From positions 172,372,310 to 172,436,309 of the forward strand of contig CP136064.1 of the NCBI GenBank assembly GCA_032622095.1: a DNA stretch of 64,000 nt, in the 5' to 3' direction. A program made the position numbers and the translations under genes. The stretch is from Siphonodentalium dalli (lineage: Eukaryota > Mollusca > Scaphopoda > Gadilida > Siphonodentaliidae). Shown piece by piece: positions 1 to 9,458 of the stretch. How positions within the stretch are numbered: position 1 is the stretch's first letter; each line of letters starts with the position of its first letter. The notes beneath the pieces were generated by a model that saw only the letters and a list, made by a program, of their open reading frames with translations, was not told where the DNA came from and did not search any database.

Positions 1-1099
1 CTGACGCTGAATAACGGCTCCATAATCGAGTCAATCCTGGACCAAGAGGTCAGTCAAGTAAAAGCACTTTGCTTATGAGTACACACCAGAAGCGGCATCT
101 GAACTGTTTGAAGTGGGCAACTATACAGAGGCACAGCTTTTAATAAAGAAATATATTACATGCGTTGCTTTTTTTCAATGTAATAAATTTTCCGTCATGC
201 ATAAAATAAAAAGTTCCTGGTGGAATATTATGGGAATTTATGGGCGGAGCCAGAGTAGAGCTTTGTGGCATGATCTACATCAAAATAAGTGATCAAATTT
301 GACTCATATAGCAATATAAGTTTAGGATTGCAAACTATGTGTATAGCATATCTGATCATGCAGTAGCATCGTTTTGGTGTCAAAATTAAAACGTTAAACC
401 ATTCAAATGAATTCGTAGAAGACACCAGTATTTGTGATTGCCACAAGCCAAAAAAAAAACCTCAAGATAGTTGTAAAAATCACACTGAAGCATTGAAGGA
501 ACATGTCCATATCTGAGCAAAGCTCGCGTGCGAATGAATCAACTGTGACATGATAACACCAGTCGGCAGCCGCCACTTAGACACGCCCTCATTCGAGATA
601 ATTTACAGCTCCACTCTTTGATTGATTGTTTGACAATTCTAAACCGCGATGAAGAAAAGACGGATTCGTCATCTCAAGTTTAGCCTCGGTAAAGCTGGTT
701 TAGCTGGACCGCCGAATTAGATGGTTTAGTTGCCGGTTTAAGCTTATAAAATGCAAACAAAATATCGAAATTGACAAAAACTTATCCCCACACATTTTAT
801 AGGTGTGAGAGCTTCTCGCTTATAAATTTCCAATCAAATTCTGGTCGCTATCGTAATTATTGATGTTCGCAATCAATAAAACGAGGCGGTCCGCATTAGG
901 AAAGTACGATTAATTATCTCGACGACACAGAGACACTACTGCTAAACCACTGGTCCAGTTGGACCAGGTTTAAACCAGAGATGACGAATGCGTCACTTAG
1001 ACATGCGGTCGCGGGTTTAAACCACGGATTTTGCTGACTCACGGCGGTTTAAACCTAGAGGTTTACGTAGACCAGGTTTAAACCTGAGATGACGAATCG
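1..1099. repeat. Left arm of a ~1.1-kb inverted repeat pair
   Basis: This stretch is the near-complete reverse complement of 20446..21545. Shared landmarks in opposite order include the GGAGCC..TTATTCAGCG outer end, the CACGCCCTC/GAGGGCGTG block and the GATGACGAATCG inner end. The arm may run past position 1. Its inner ~130 bp is rich in GGTTTAAACC-like motifs and recurs at about 5203..5335 and 12401..12533 as part of the tandem unit. No coding region is convincing. Confidence 0.85.
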
Positions 1100-1381
1100 T
1101 GCCGAAAAGCGCGGATTCTCGGACGAAGTTTCAGTGGAACAGCACGAATTGGACTCATGGCGCACCCCTCATGCATAAAACGAAAACATATATATATTTT
1201 TGAAGTGCCGAATATCGAATATCTAACGTCGAACGTCCCAAAAAATAAATAAAATAAAAAATAAAAGTGGAAAATTTGTGAGTTGGAGAGCACGAATTAG
1301 GTCTAGAGAATTCTCCTGGTGCAATCAATTTTCCTGCGATTTTTTTTATATGTTAGCCGAAATTTTCAGTCCAGCTATAAT
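1100..1381. repeat. Tandem unit 1, left part, cut by the BEL insertion
   Basis: Same sequence as 5336..5542 and 12534..12740, then the start of the next unit at 1311 (TTCTCCTGGTGCAATC). It stops at the BEL target site. The uninterrupted sequence is seen at about 11385..11400 and 12801..12815, which act as empty-site controls. Confidence 0.85.
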
Positions 1382-2602
1382 TGTGAGGGAAGTATACAAC
1401 ACTGGTTGAGGGTTATTCAGAGAGCCATATATTGCAACATAACTTCATAAGTGACATAAGAGAACTGTCTAGTTGCACACAATAATCACACCTTTTCACA
1501 TACAACTAGAATGCACTCAGAGAGATGCCAACGTGCGCAAAAATGTAATAAAAAATAATAAAAAAATAATTTCACTGTATTTTACTTAATTTATTTAATT
1601 TAATGTTAGCAAAACAAGACAATTACCATTTCTCATTTCATCACAGATAAAAGGCAAATTACTATATTAATCATTTAAGTAATTAAAACCAATTCCATGT
1701 TGCCGAAAGGATGAGACTTTAATATCGATTACTTTTTTTTTTAGCGGCATATTTCCTTTTCATTTTCCGATAGTCAAAGTTGACCAAAGGAGCAATTATA
1801 AGAAATAATTAATACCATTTGTGTAAATATTGATAACAGCCAATATGCAACAATAAATATCAATAATTAATCAATAATTAATCAATAACGATCATTTTAT
1901 GTAATAATAAACTCTTCAAACGGTGTCAACAAATGCGTTTTGTTTTGTGTTACGTCATTCGTCGTATTTGACCAGGAACTCGGTTGAAGGTTAGGCTATT
2001 CAGCCTATTGCGTCGAATTACGAAATCGCGTTTTGAATGTCTCTTTTCCCGCATGATAAAAAGAGGTCTTCGCACGCACCAAAAATGATAAAACTTCCCA
2101 ATTATAAGTAAAAATACCCAAATGAAGGAGTCTATGTAGGTCCCGAAGGAGTCTACAGACTCTTTGATGTAGAGTTCTGATGGAGAAAATGTAGGTCGAT
2201 CTATTTTTGTCATAACTCTGACGTATTTTGACCTGGGAGAAAAAATCGAAACCGAGGCTCACTACGAGCATGCCAGTTTTAAATATAGAAACAGGGAATC
2301 CCGACAAATGGCGATATCGGCGACAAACAAATAATCGAAAACAACACATAAAATAAACATAGCAAAAACGCGGCACAGTAAAAATGTCAGAACGCCACGA
2401 GGTTTTACGTCGTTTTTGGTGACGTCATGGAGTGAAACGGAGTAGAGTGACACCAAGGTACGAATCTGTCTGATCGCCATACTGTTGCGCGAGCGCACGT
2501 AATAACACACAATGCATATTCTGAGCTGTCACTATGAACTGTTCTAACACTGAACTGAGATCGGCTTAATCAGACAGGACACACCAATACTATTCCCCGA
2601 CA
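1382..2602 (-). repeat. BEL element 3' LTR, 1,221 bp
   Basis: Starts TGTGAGGG and ends CCCCGACA in plus-strand reading, matching the other LTR at both ends. It carries ~997 bp (about 1506..2502) that the 224-bp partner LTR lacks. The join in the partner is at CATACAATAACAC. Confidence 0.85.
1506..2502. other. Extra ~997 bp inside the BEL 3' LTR
   Basis: Present in this LTR only. It is AT-rich on its left, with repeats of TCAATAATTAA near 1859..1885. Small open frames occur, but none resembles a known protein. Either a later insertion entered the 3' LTR, or the 5' LTR was shortened by deletion or recombination. No clear terminal inverted repeat was found; only AA is shared at the two junctions, so an ordinary transposon is not proven. 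Confidence 0.5.
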
Positions 2603-2609
2603 TCCTCCC
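2603..2609 (-). other. Polypurine tract of the BEL element
   Basis: On the minus strand GGGAGGA lies directly before the 3' LTR, which is the expected site of plus-strand priming. Confidence 0.5.
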
Positions 2610-2677
2610 AGGGCGCACAGCGAAAATTTAATCCAGGAATTAGTCAACTTGTACGTTGACACAATGTTATGTGGGTC

Positions 2678-3919
2678 TTATGCAGAATTGCTCATATTGC
2701 AGAGACTGGTGTGATGCCTATTATTACATACATTGCACACAAATCGAGAAAGGCATTTTGATACATTGTGTGATGACGCAAAACAATTGAAACAAAGTCC
2801 GAGTCGTTTCACAATAGAAAATCTTTCACGCATGTTCGTCACTTTATCACACTCAGACGGGCGATGTAGTACAGACTTGTAGAATACACAGAAACATTTC
2901 GAGCGTTCGTTAGATGATCTCCTCTGATAGTGTCCTTGAGAAATGTTCGTCAGAAAATTAGCAGATTGAATAGGTGTATTATGTTCCATAAGGTTCGGAT
3001 TACACACAAAGTTTAACTCTCCCATTTCTAGTATCTCGACTTCCTTGAGAATGTACTCGCGAATTTCACCAATGGTATGTCTGCGATCTCCATAATGACG
3101 TACTAAATTCTGTCTGACTTCTGACGGGAGCTTTCTGGTAATAACTAAACTCAACATGTCCCCATAGGAAGATTCGTTGACGTCGAGAGCATCAAGAGAA
3201 CGTACATGAGATTCAAGATCGTACAAGAATCTGCTCATGCTCTCGAAATTGTTTCCAGGACTAGGGAGAGATGACAATGTATTTAGATGAGCAGCAATCA
3301 CTTTATGCGTCTGTCCAAAGCGGCGGTTCAACAAATCAATTGCGTGAACATAATTATCCTTTGTGAGTCTAAAACCACTTACGCACATTGCAGCTTGTCC
3401 ATATAACAAGGACTTCAGGTGCTGGAATTTCTGTATAACAGGAAGATATCTATCAGGTACAGAATGTACACCTGCAGAGAATGAGTCCCAAAATACATCC
3501 CACTCAAAAACATTACCACCGAAAGAAGGTAGAGAAATCCTAGGTAAACGAATATTTTTGTACGGATCATAGCTGGAGGATGACACAGGACCGCTGTTTT
3601 GTTGAGTGCATGATCTGAATTCTCGAATATGTTGTTCATAAACGAACTTTCTGTCCTTGAGCTCTTTCAAATAGAAATCGTATTCACTAGCAGCTTGGAT
3701 ATTCGCGTTCTCTTCAGTCTGGAATGAGAGCAAACTTTCTGATATCCCACTCAAAACTGTAATCTTTTCATCTAGAAGATTATGGAGACGTTCCAGTTTG
3801 TTCAAGTCCGGCTTTTGCGTGGATTGTGAATTTACAATGGAATCTGCTTCCACAATAAGCTGATTGACGTGTCGCTGTTCTGCACTGTATTTCCAAAGAG
3901 TGTGTTGTCTGATATCCAT
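2678..3919 (-). CDS. BEL/Pao Gag protein, 413 aa
   Basis: An intact Gag-like frame starts at the ATG at 3919, 32 nt after the 5' LTR. The N-terminal ~110 residues look helical (an LNKLERLHNLLDEK-type stretch). Residues ~115-300 hold the Gag core typical of BEL/Pao elements (the DUF1759 family): LPRISLPSFGGNVFEWDVFWDSF followed by a region ending near LEMGEL. The C-terminus carries zinc-knuckle-like motifs: CFNCFASSHNVSKC at residues 376-389 has canonical C-X2-C-X4-H-X4-C spacing, and CNVCNNRHHTSLC follows at 395-407. The stop is only 75 bp from the 3' LTR, so no pol follows. Gag would form the particle and package RNA; enzymes would have to come from another element. Family assignment rests on motif recognition. 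Confidence 0.85.
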   Translation of the reverse strand: MDIRQHTLWKYSAEQRHVNQLIVEADSIVNSQSTQKPDLNKLERLHNLLDEKITVLSGISESLLSFQTEENANIQAASEYDFYLKELKDRKFVYEQHIREFRSCTQQNSGPVSSSSYDPYKNIRLPRISLPSFGGNVFEWDVFWDSFSAGVHSVPDRYLPVIQKFQHLKSLLYGQAAMCVSGFRLTKDNYVHAIDLLNRRFGQTHKVIAAHLNTLSSLPSPGNNFESMSRFLYDLESHVRSLDALDVNESSYGDMLSLVITRKLPSEVRQNLVRHYGDRRHTIGEIREYILKEVEILEMGELNFVCNPNLMEHNTPIQSANFLTNISQGHYQRRSSNERSKCFCVFYKSVLHRPSECDKVTNMRERFSIVKRLGLCFNCFASSHNVSKCLSRFVCNVCNNRHHTSLCNMSNSA

Positions 3920-3934
3920 TGTGTCACTGCTTAA

Positions 3935-3949
3935 CGGTTCGAGGGACCA
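3935..3949 (-). promoter_or_regulatory. tRNA primer binding site of the BEL element
   Basis: Two nt inside the 5' LTR the minus strand reads TGGTCCCTCGAACCG. The leading TGG pairs with a tRNA CCA end and the rest pairs with a GGTTCGAGGGACCA-type tRNA 3' end. The tRNA identity is not assigned. Confidence 0.7.
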
Positions 3950-3951
3950 AA

Positions 3952-4175
3952 TGTGAGGGAAGTATACAACATTGGTTGAGGGTTATTCAGAGAGCCATAT
4001 ATTGCAACATAACTTCATAAGTGACATAAGAGAACTGTCTAGTTGCACACAATAATCACACCTTTTCACATACAATAACACACAATGCATATTCTGAGCT
4101 GTCACTATGAACTGTTCTAACACTGAACTGAGATCGGCTTAATCAGACAGGACACACCAATACTATTCCCCGACA
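3952..4175 (-). repeat. BEL element 5' LTR, 224 bp
   Basis: Short LTR with TGTGAGGG and CCCCGACA ends. It matches 1382..1505 plus 2503..2602 with almost no differences. In minus-strand reading it begins TGTCGGGG and ends CCCTCACA, obeying the TG..CA rule. Confidence 0.85.
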
Positions 4176-5542
4176 ATAATATTCGATATTTAAAACGCAT
4201 GACGCTGACCATGTCTGCACTTGTAGATTGGCATGTGCAGTTCTCATACGGGAATGACTATAATTACCAAATTTCAGCTCAATCGGCTCGTCAATTAATC
4301 CTGGGCCTTCTGCAGCTATATGTCGTGTAAGTGTAAATTTTCCAAGTCCAGCTATGGTCTGGAAAACAGGAAAAGTGTGGAATTTCGGACGAAGTTTCAG
4401 TGGGAAAGCACGAATTTGACTCATGGCGCACCCCTCATGCATAAAACGAAAATTTAAAACTAACTTCACGCGAATCTCGAAAGAATATCTGAATATACAA
4501 TGAATATCGAACGTGAAATAAAATTTCGGTTAAAAATTAAAGTGGAAAATTTGTGAGTTGGAGAACGCGAATTAGGCCCAGAGAAGTCCCCTGGTGCAAT
4601 CAATTTGTTTTGTTTTCGATTTGATAACCGAAATTTCAACAAATCCTCGCCCAATATAAGCACATAATCGACCTATGATATGAAGTTGGTACATAATGTG
4701 ATTATTTGTTTCTCAGATAAGGAGATAATGGCTCATTCGCGTTGTTTCGTTTTATAGTGCGGGCCACATTGAATACGCATGTTAAAGAGCGCACACATGA
4801 AAAGTAGTGAGTTGGGTTAGTTGTGTCATTGTCCGCATAATCTGCTTATAATCGCCTCATTATATATGAGTCGATTATGTGACTAAGCTGCTCTCATTTT
4901 CAGCACATTATCGATTCAAAATGATGCATTTCTGAGCAGATTATCTACTAAAAACAAGTTGTATAATAAGCAGATAATGTTCGTTTTTTTTCGAAAAACA
5001 GGCTGTAAGTTTTCAGTCCAGCTATGATATTCGATATTTAAAATGCACGAAGCTGACCATGTCTGGACTTGTAGATTGGCATGTGCAGTTCTCATATGGG
5101 AATAACTATATATAATTACCAAATTTTAGCTCAATCGACTCGCCAATGCAGCCTGGGCCCTCTACAGCAATATGTCGTGTAAGTGCTCCAAGTCCAGAGA
5201 CCAAAACCAGAGATGACGAATGCGTCACTTAGACATGCGGTCGCGGGTTTAAACCACGGATTTTGCTGACTCACGGCGGTTTAAACCTAGAGGTTTACGT
5301 AGACCAGGTTTAAACCTGAGATGACGAATCGTGCCGAAAAGCGCGGATTCTCGGACGAAGTTTCAGTGGAACAGCACGAATTGGACTCATGGCGCACCCC
5401 TCATGCATAAAACGAAAACATATATATATTTTTTGAAGTGCCGAATATCGAATATCTAACGTCGAACGTCCAAAAAAATAAAATAATAAAAAATAAAAGT
5501 GGAAAATTTGTGAGTTGGAGAGCACGAATTAGGTCTAGAGAA
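4176..5542. repeat. Tandem unit 1, main part
   Basis: Continues the unit broken at 1381. Removing the BEL element and one TSD gives a unit of about 1,430 bp. Inside, a sub-sequence starting CAGTCCAGCTAT(A/G)AT occurs twice (near 1371/4181 and 5020), so the unit contains an old internal duplication. The end (5203..5542) holds the GGTTTAAACC-rich block shared with the inverted arms. Confidence 0.85.
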
Positions 5543-6306
5543 TGTGCCAAGACAACCACAGGGACATAACTTTCAACCCGGGAAGAAGATAGGAAATCTC
5601 TGTCAGAGGGGCGCTCGATTACCACACATATCAGCGTCGCTGTTGACCACATCTAGATCACAAAAGTACTGAGCACCAAATCGAATTAGCGAGCGTCCAT
5701 GCAATAACATAGGGAAATGATTTGTGGAGTAAACAGAACACGGTCTTGAGGATTAGCAAGACCAGATGTATCGCCTAGAAAGCTACTGAACCCAGGAGAG
5801 TTAATAGGACCCATGGGGAGATGACGATAACTCAATTACCCTAAGTACGATGAACCGACGCGCCGTGAAAATACACATGGCCGTCATTAGCAGACACTGG
5901 GTATTTTAGGAAGAAGAAGCCGACATGAGAGGAGAGTTCTAACCAGTTCTATCTGACCAACACAAGCGATCATCACGAACCCTCGGACGCTTAGAAGAGC
6001 AGAGTGGAGCAATGGACGGAAATACAAGGTAAACATTATGCTCTTGTATTTCTAACAACGCCCCACTGATGCGCCGACGGAGGAAGAAGAAGAGCAGACG
6101 ACAGGAAGACGAACTCAACCGGAACTCAACCGAGTAGAAGACAAGCAGACACACACAACCTATGAAGACGGAAGAAGACTCTAAACCAAGCAGACGACAG
6201 GAAGAGAAACCCAGATGCCGATGATTGAACATTATTGACTTTGTTATATATAAATAATCAAACAGTTCTGATAGCCTTAAGAGTTATATGTACCCGTATT
6301 GGCACA
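5543..6306 (+). repeat. 5' LTR of the gypsy-type element
   Basis: 764 bp, TGTGCC..GGCACA. A TATATATAAATAATC stretch near 6245 is a possible core promoter or poly(A) region. No difference from the 3' LTR was seen. Confidence 0.9.
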
Positions 6307-6317
6307 TATCTCTTAAC

Positions 6318-6332
6318 TGGTGCCTTCGAGCC
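6318..6332 (+). promoter_or_regulatory. tRNA primer binding site of the gypsy-type element
   Basis: TGGTGCCTTCGAGCC lies 11 nt after the LTR. It is complementary to a tRNA ending GGCTCGAAGGCACCA. The 11-nt gap is longer than in many elements. Confidence 0.65.
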
Positions 6333-6442
6333 AGGATCTGAACGCTAATCGCAGACACAACGTGAAACCAGAAGAGGAACAGTGTGAACAGAAACAGTGT
6401 GGGAAAATTCGCAAAACGTGAGTCTAATTGTTTATTATCATA

Positions 6443-7531
6443 ATGGCTACCCAACAACAACAATCAGCTGGTGTTCTCGCCCCATTAACAGAATCTATCA
6501 ATTCTCAAATTGCTGCAATGGCCATGACTACGGTAACACAGGTAGTGACGTCATTTGACGGGGACCCCACGAAATACCACGGGTGGGTCAAGTCGATAGA
6601 AAAATGCGCGATCCTAACCGGCGCTAACGAAGCAAAGAAGCCCTACATGGCATTCCAGAGCGCGACGGGCCCCGTATCAGATTTTTTACAAAGATATTTG
6701 GCCACGAATCCTAACGCCACGTGGCAAGACACAAAAACTGAATTATCTAGTCGATTTGCCGAGATAAATGACATTCAATTCGCCTTTTCGATGCTAAGAA
6801 AAATCAAGCAAAAACAAAACGAAAATTTACATGTGCTTGCCGAACGGATTTTGGAGATCGCGATTGTGGCATACCGAGAGCAGCCCGGCGGGATCAACGC
6901 GGTTGAAGGCCAACTCGTAGGGTTTTATATTGACGCTTTAAGAAGCGACAGTTTGAAAATGAAGTTGATCAGGGATGCGCCGAAGACACTGAAATTGGCA
7001 GCCGACATCGCCATGCGGGAAATGGGGATCCGACGGGTATTCAACCTACGAACGGGCCGCGAAAAGTACAACGAAAACGAACCGGAAGCAATGGAAATCG
7101 ATAGTTTCAGAAACAAACGCGCGAGAACAACCTGCGATGTGTGCGCAAGCGATAATCACACGACCCGAGAACACAGATCACGCCCGAGACAGGTGCATGT
7201 CGATGCGGTGGTTAAACCACGAACGGTCGAATGTTGGACGTGTCAAGGTGATCATTTCGCTCGCGACTGCCCCTTTAAGACCGAAAACCGGAGGCACGTA
7301 TCTTGCTGGGTTTGCGAAGGTAACCACTTAGCTAGAAATTGCCCCTCCAAATCCGGAGGTTCGAAGCAAAATCAATGGAACGCGCCGGTAACGCCACCTA
7401 GGGGAATCCGCCGAGATCAGCCGAACCGATCACGTGACATATCCCATGATACACCGCGACACAGCCGGAGATATCCGACATTAAACGAACCGCCACGAAT
7501 GATGACCCCGCCCATATACGCAAAAAACTAA
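6443..7531 (+). CDS. Gag protein of the gypsy-type element, 362 aa
   Basis: An intact frame with ATG at 6443 (Met-Ala-Thr-Gln); another in-frame ATG lies at 6428. A capsid-like region spans residues ~30-190 (SFDGDPTKYHGWVKSIEK, then YLATNPNATWQDTKTELSSRF), as in retrotransposon Gag families. Three zinc-knuckle-like motifs follow: a CDVCASDNH motif at ~231, CWTCQGDHFARDC at ~264 and CWVCEGNHLARNC at ~288. The last two are C-X2-C-X3-H-X4-C, one residue shorter than the canonical C-X2-C-X4-H-X4-C. The tail is basic and proline-rich. The stop codon TAA directly follows a slippery heptamer (7522..7528), so a fraction of ribosomes should continue into the pol frame. Gag forms the particle and packages RNA. 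Confidence 0.88.
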   Translation: MATQQQQSAGVLAPLTESINSQIAAMAMTTVTQVVTSFDGDPTKYHGWVKSIEKCAILTGANEAKKPYMAFQSATGPVSDFLQRYLATNPNATWQDTKTELSSRFAEINDIQFAFSMLRKIKQKQNENLHVLAERILEIAIVAYREQPGGINAVEGQLVGFYIDALRSDSLKMKLIRDAPKTLKLAADIAMREMGIRRVFNLRTGREKYNENEPEAMEIDSFRNKRARTTCDVCASDNHTTREHRSRPRQVHVDAVVKPRTVECWTCQGDHFARDCPFKTENRRHVSCWVCEGNHLARNCPSKSGGSKQNQWNAPVTPPRGIRRDQPNRSRDISHDTPRHSRRYPTLNEPPRMMTPPIYAKN

Positions 7532-7563
7532 GGAATCCTCTCATTGAGGCCACACATGAGAGG
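7522..7563 (+). promoter_or_regulatory. -1 ribosomal frameshift signal at the gag/pol join
   Basis: In the gag frame the sequence A AAA AAC (7522..7528) is a classic X XXY YYZ slippery heptamer, immediately before TAA. After an 8-nt spacer, CCTCTCAT (7537..7544) pairs perfectly with ATGAGAGG (7556..7563) across an 11-nt loop. The pol frame is -1 relative to gag and is open through this site. All parts are seen directly; frameshifting itself is inferred. Confidence 0.85.
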
Positions 7564-9114
7564 AAATTTAGTATCAACATTGTGGGGAACCCCAGCTCGT
7601 GTTTAGTCAGAATAGGTAAAAATAAATATCGCTCATTAGTGGATAGTGGAGCGGAAGTATCATTGATTCACAAACGCGTCTATGACGCATTACAGTTCCG
7701 ACCAAAACTAACTAGGGAACACATCAACCTTAGCTCCGTGAATGGGAAGTCACTGGGCGTACTTGGTAGCGTGGAACTGACCTTCAGAATGGCGAAACTA
7801 AAATTAACCCATAAATTTTATGTGGCGAATGATATGACCCGGAATATGATCTTGGGGAGGGATTGGTTGACCTCTCGGGGGGTCAGACTATATTATGATC
7901 TGGGATGCCTCAAGGTCAGTGACGTGTACGTCCCATTGGAATCGGACGCGCACATAGCTTCCCTGCTGAGACTGACCAGCAAAGTTAGTTTAAAGCCCCG
8001 AACATCGACTTTATGTATGGGAAAATCAAAAAACTTAGCTTCTCTTCACAAGTCGACATTAATAGAGGTTGCCCAAATCAAGAAAGGTTACCTAGCATCA
8101 AAACCCGGTTTGGAGGTAAGGAATTCGATTTCGGAACTAGGTAAAAGACATCAAGTCCCATTGCTACTTGTGAACAACACTAATAAAACCGTTTATCTAC
8201 GGCGCGGCAGTGTAGTTGGAAAATCAGTCACGTATGGACGAAGACGCAATCGTGCTGGGAAAGGTTATTGTCAAATAACATTACAGCAACAGCCTAAATC
8301 ATTTATGATGGTACACAAACACGTGAAACAGGCGAAACGCCAACAAGCAGCGAAATTTAACAAAAAGGCCACAGACACCAAATTCGAGATTGGCGAGGCC
8401 GTCTATGTGAAGAATCATTTACGAAAAAGCAAACTTGAAAGCAAATGGAAACCCTACTTCCGCATAACCAAGCAAATAACGCCCGTTACTTTCGAGTTAA
8501 GGAACCAATTAACTGGGAAAGTCACACAATCCCACGCTGAACACATGCGAAAAGCCAACCTTGAATGGGAAATCCCCAAAACTGACAACAACAAGCGTGC
8601 TCAAACGTATGTTGTTCCCCCCGAAGACGAAGATAGCGACGTTCCTGCCCCTAACATTGTGGGTGGGTCTTCTGGCGATGAAACAGAACCATTACCAGAT
8701 GATGTAATCGCTCGATATCGGAGACAATGTTCGGACTCCGATGACGAAGATGTCCCTTTAAGCGAGCTTAAGATGCGCTTACAGCGTAGAAAGACGCGAC
8801 TCGCGCGCTCAGAGCCGCTACAAAACCCTGACTCGTCCATGGACGAGAGACCAGACCCGAGTGCCAAGGCACGACGCGCTCCAGCGCCTCGTCGACACGG
8901 GCGCAAAGTAACAAAGATGGTTACGAGTGATGACAGCTCAGAGGATGAGTTAATGGAAGTGGCCGCCATTGAACAAAACCCTCGTGAATGTAGGCCCGTA
9001 CCGGCCCCTCGCAAGTGTAAGCAGCTCATGAATGGAGCGAGCAGCAACTTAATAGATAAACCGTTGTTTAAAGCCGTGCTATCAGCAATAATAATAGAGT
9101 GCTCGAAACAGTGA
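7528..9114 (+). CDS. Protease fused in frame to integrase C-terminal domain (truncated pol)
   Basis: Read in the -1 frame after the slip site; the frame is open from the slip site to TGA at 9112. An aspartic protease is evident: LVDSGAEVSL (active Asp in DSGA) about 36-45 codons in, and the ILGRDWL motif about 107. Around nt 8233..8315 the sequence passes directly into an integrase C-terminal (GPY/F-like) module with KFEIGEAVYVKN, PYFRITKQI and SHAEHMRKA. Reverse transcriptase (no YxDD), RNase H and the integrase zinc finger and DDE core are absent, yet the frame is kept. The last ~180 residues are acidic/basic low-complexity (EDEDSD, DSDDEDVPLSEL, APAPRRHGRK). The product may mature Gag but cannot copy DNA. 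The fusion could be a simple deletion scar or a retained chimera. Confidence 0.82.
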   Translation, partial: LRNPLIEATHERKFSINIVGNPSSCLVRIGKNKYRSLVDSGAEVSLIHKRVYDALQFRPKLTREHINLSSVNGKSLGVLGSVELTFRMAKLKLTHKFYVANDMTRNMILGRDWLTSRGVRLYYDLGCLKVSDVYVPLESDAHIASLLRLTSKVSLKPRTSTLCMGKSKNLASLHKSTLIEVAQIKKGYLASKPGLEVRNSISELGKRHQVPLLLVNNTNKTVYLRRGSVVGKSVTYGRRRNRAGKGYCQITLQQQPKSFMMVHKHVKQAKRQQAAKFNKKATDTKFEIGEAVYVKNHLRKSKLESKWKPYFRITKQITPVTFELRNQLTGKVTQSHAEHMRKANLEWEIPKTDNNKRAQTYVVPPEDEDSDVPAPNIVGGSSGDETEPLPDDVIARYRRQCSDSDDEDVPLSELKMRLQRRKTRLARSEPLQNPDSSMDERPDPSAKARRAPAPRRHGRKVTKMVTSDDSSEDELMEVAAIEQNPRECRPVPAPRKCKQLMNGASSNLIDKPLFKAVLSAIIIECSKQ

Positions 9115-9458
9115 CCTGGGGTCCATTACAGAAGAATGCGACCCTACCCTTAACTGGCTTATTGGCAAACCTAACCTGGCTTCGTAAATGTTGAAAATAG
9201 TTAGCCCAACGCCCCAGACCGAATCGCGAATAAATAGTCATGTTCGGATCAATGACAGGTCGCGCGCCCCATGAAACCCGGCACGTGCGCATGACGATTT
9301 AATAAATAAAGCTTTGAACTTTGCAATCGCGCACCGAGAGATAACGTGCACGCCGCCACCCTTAGGGTTACTACGTTTGAGCGCACCCCGCTCAAATAAA
9401 CACGATCGAAAATATGCTCACGACTGACTTAGTGAACGAAAAAGTATTACCCCAATGA

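Larger units (their letters stand above)
1382..4175 (-). mobile_element. BEL/Pao-type LTR retrotransposon, gag only
   Basis: The element is read on the minus strand: 5' LTR at the right (3952..4175), primer binding site, gag, short polypurine tract, then the 3' LTR at the left (1382..2602). A 5-bp target duplication ATAAT flanks it (1377..1381 and 4176..4180), and intact unit copies elsewhere carry ATAAT once. Only 75 bp separate the gag stop from the 3' LTR, so protease, reverse transcriptase, RNase H and integrase are all absent. It could move only with enzymes supplied in trans. The alignable LTR parts differ at very few positions (for example C/T near 1402), so insertion is fairly recent. 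Confidence 0.9.

Noticed and set aside
5939-6232. 97-codon minus-strand frame repeated at 10950..11243 as a duplicated gene
   Set aside because: Both lie inside the identical LTRs, antisense to the element, with no domain; the repetition is explained by the LTRs.
8601-9047. 148-codon minus-strand frame
   Set aside because: It is the antisense shadow of the low-complexity tail of the pol fusion.
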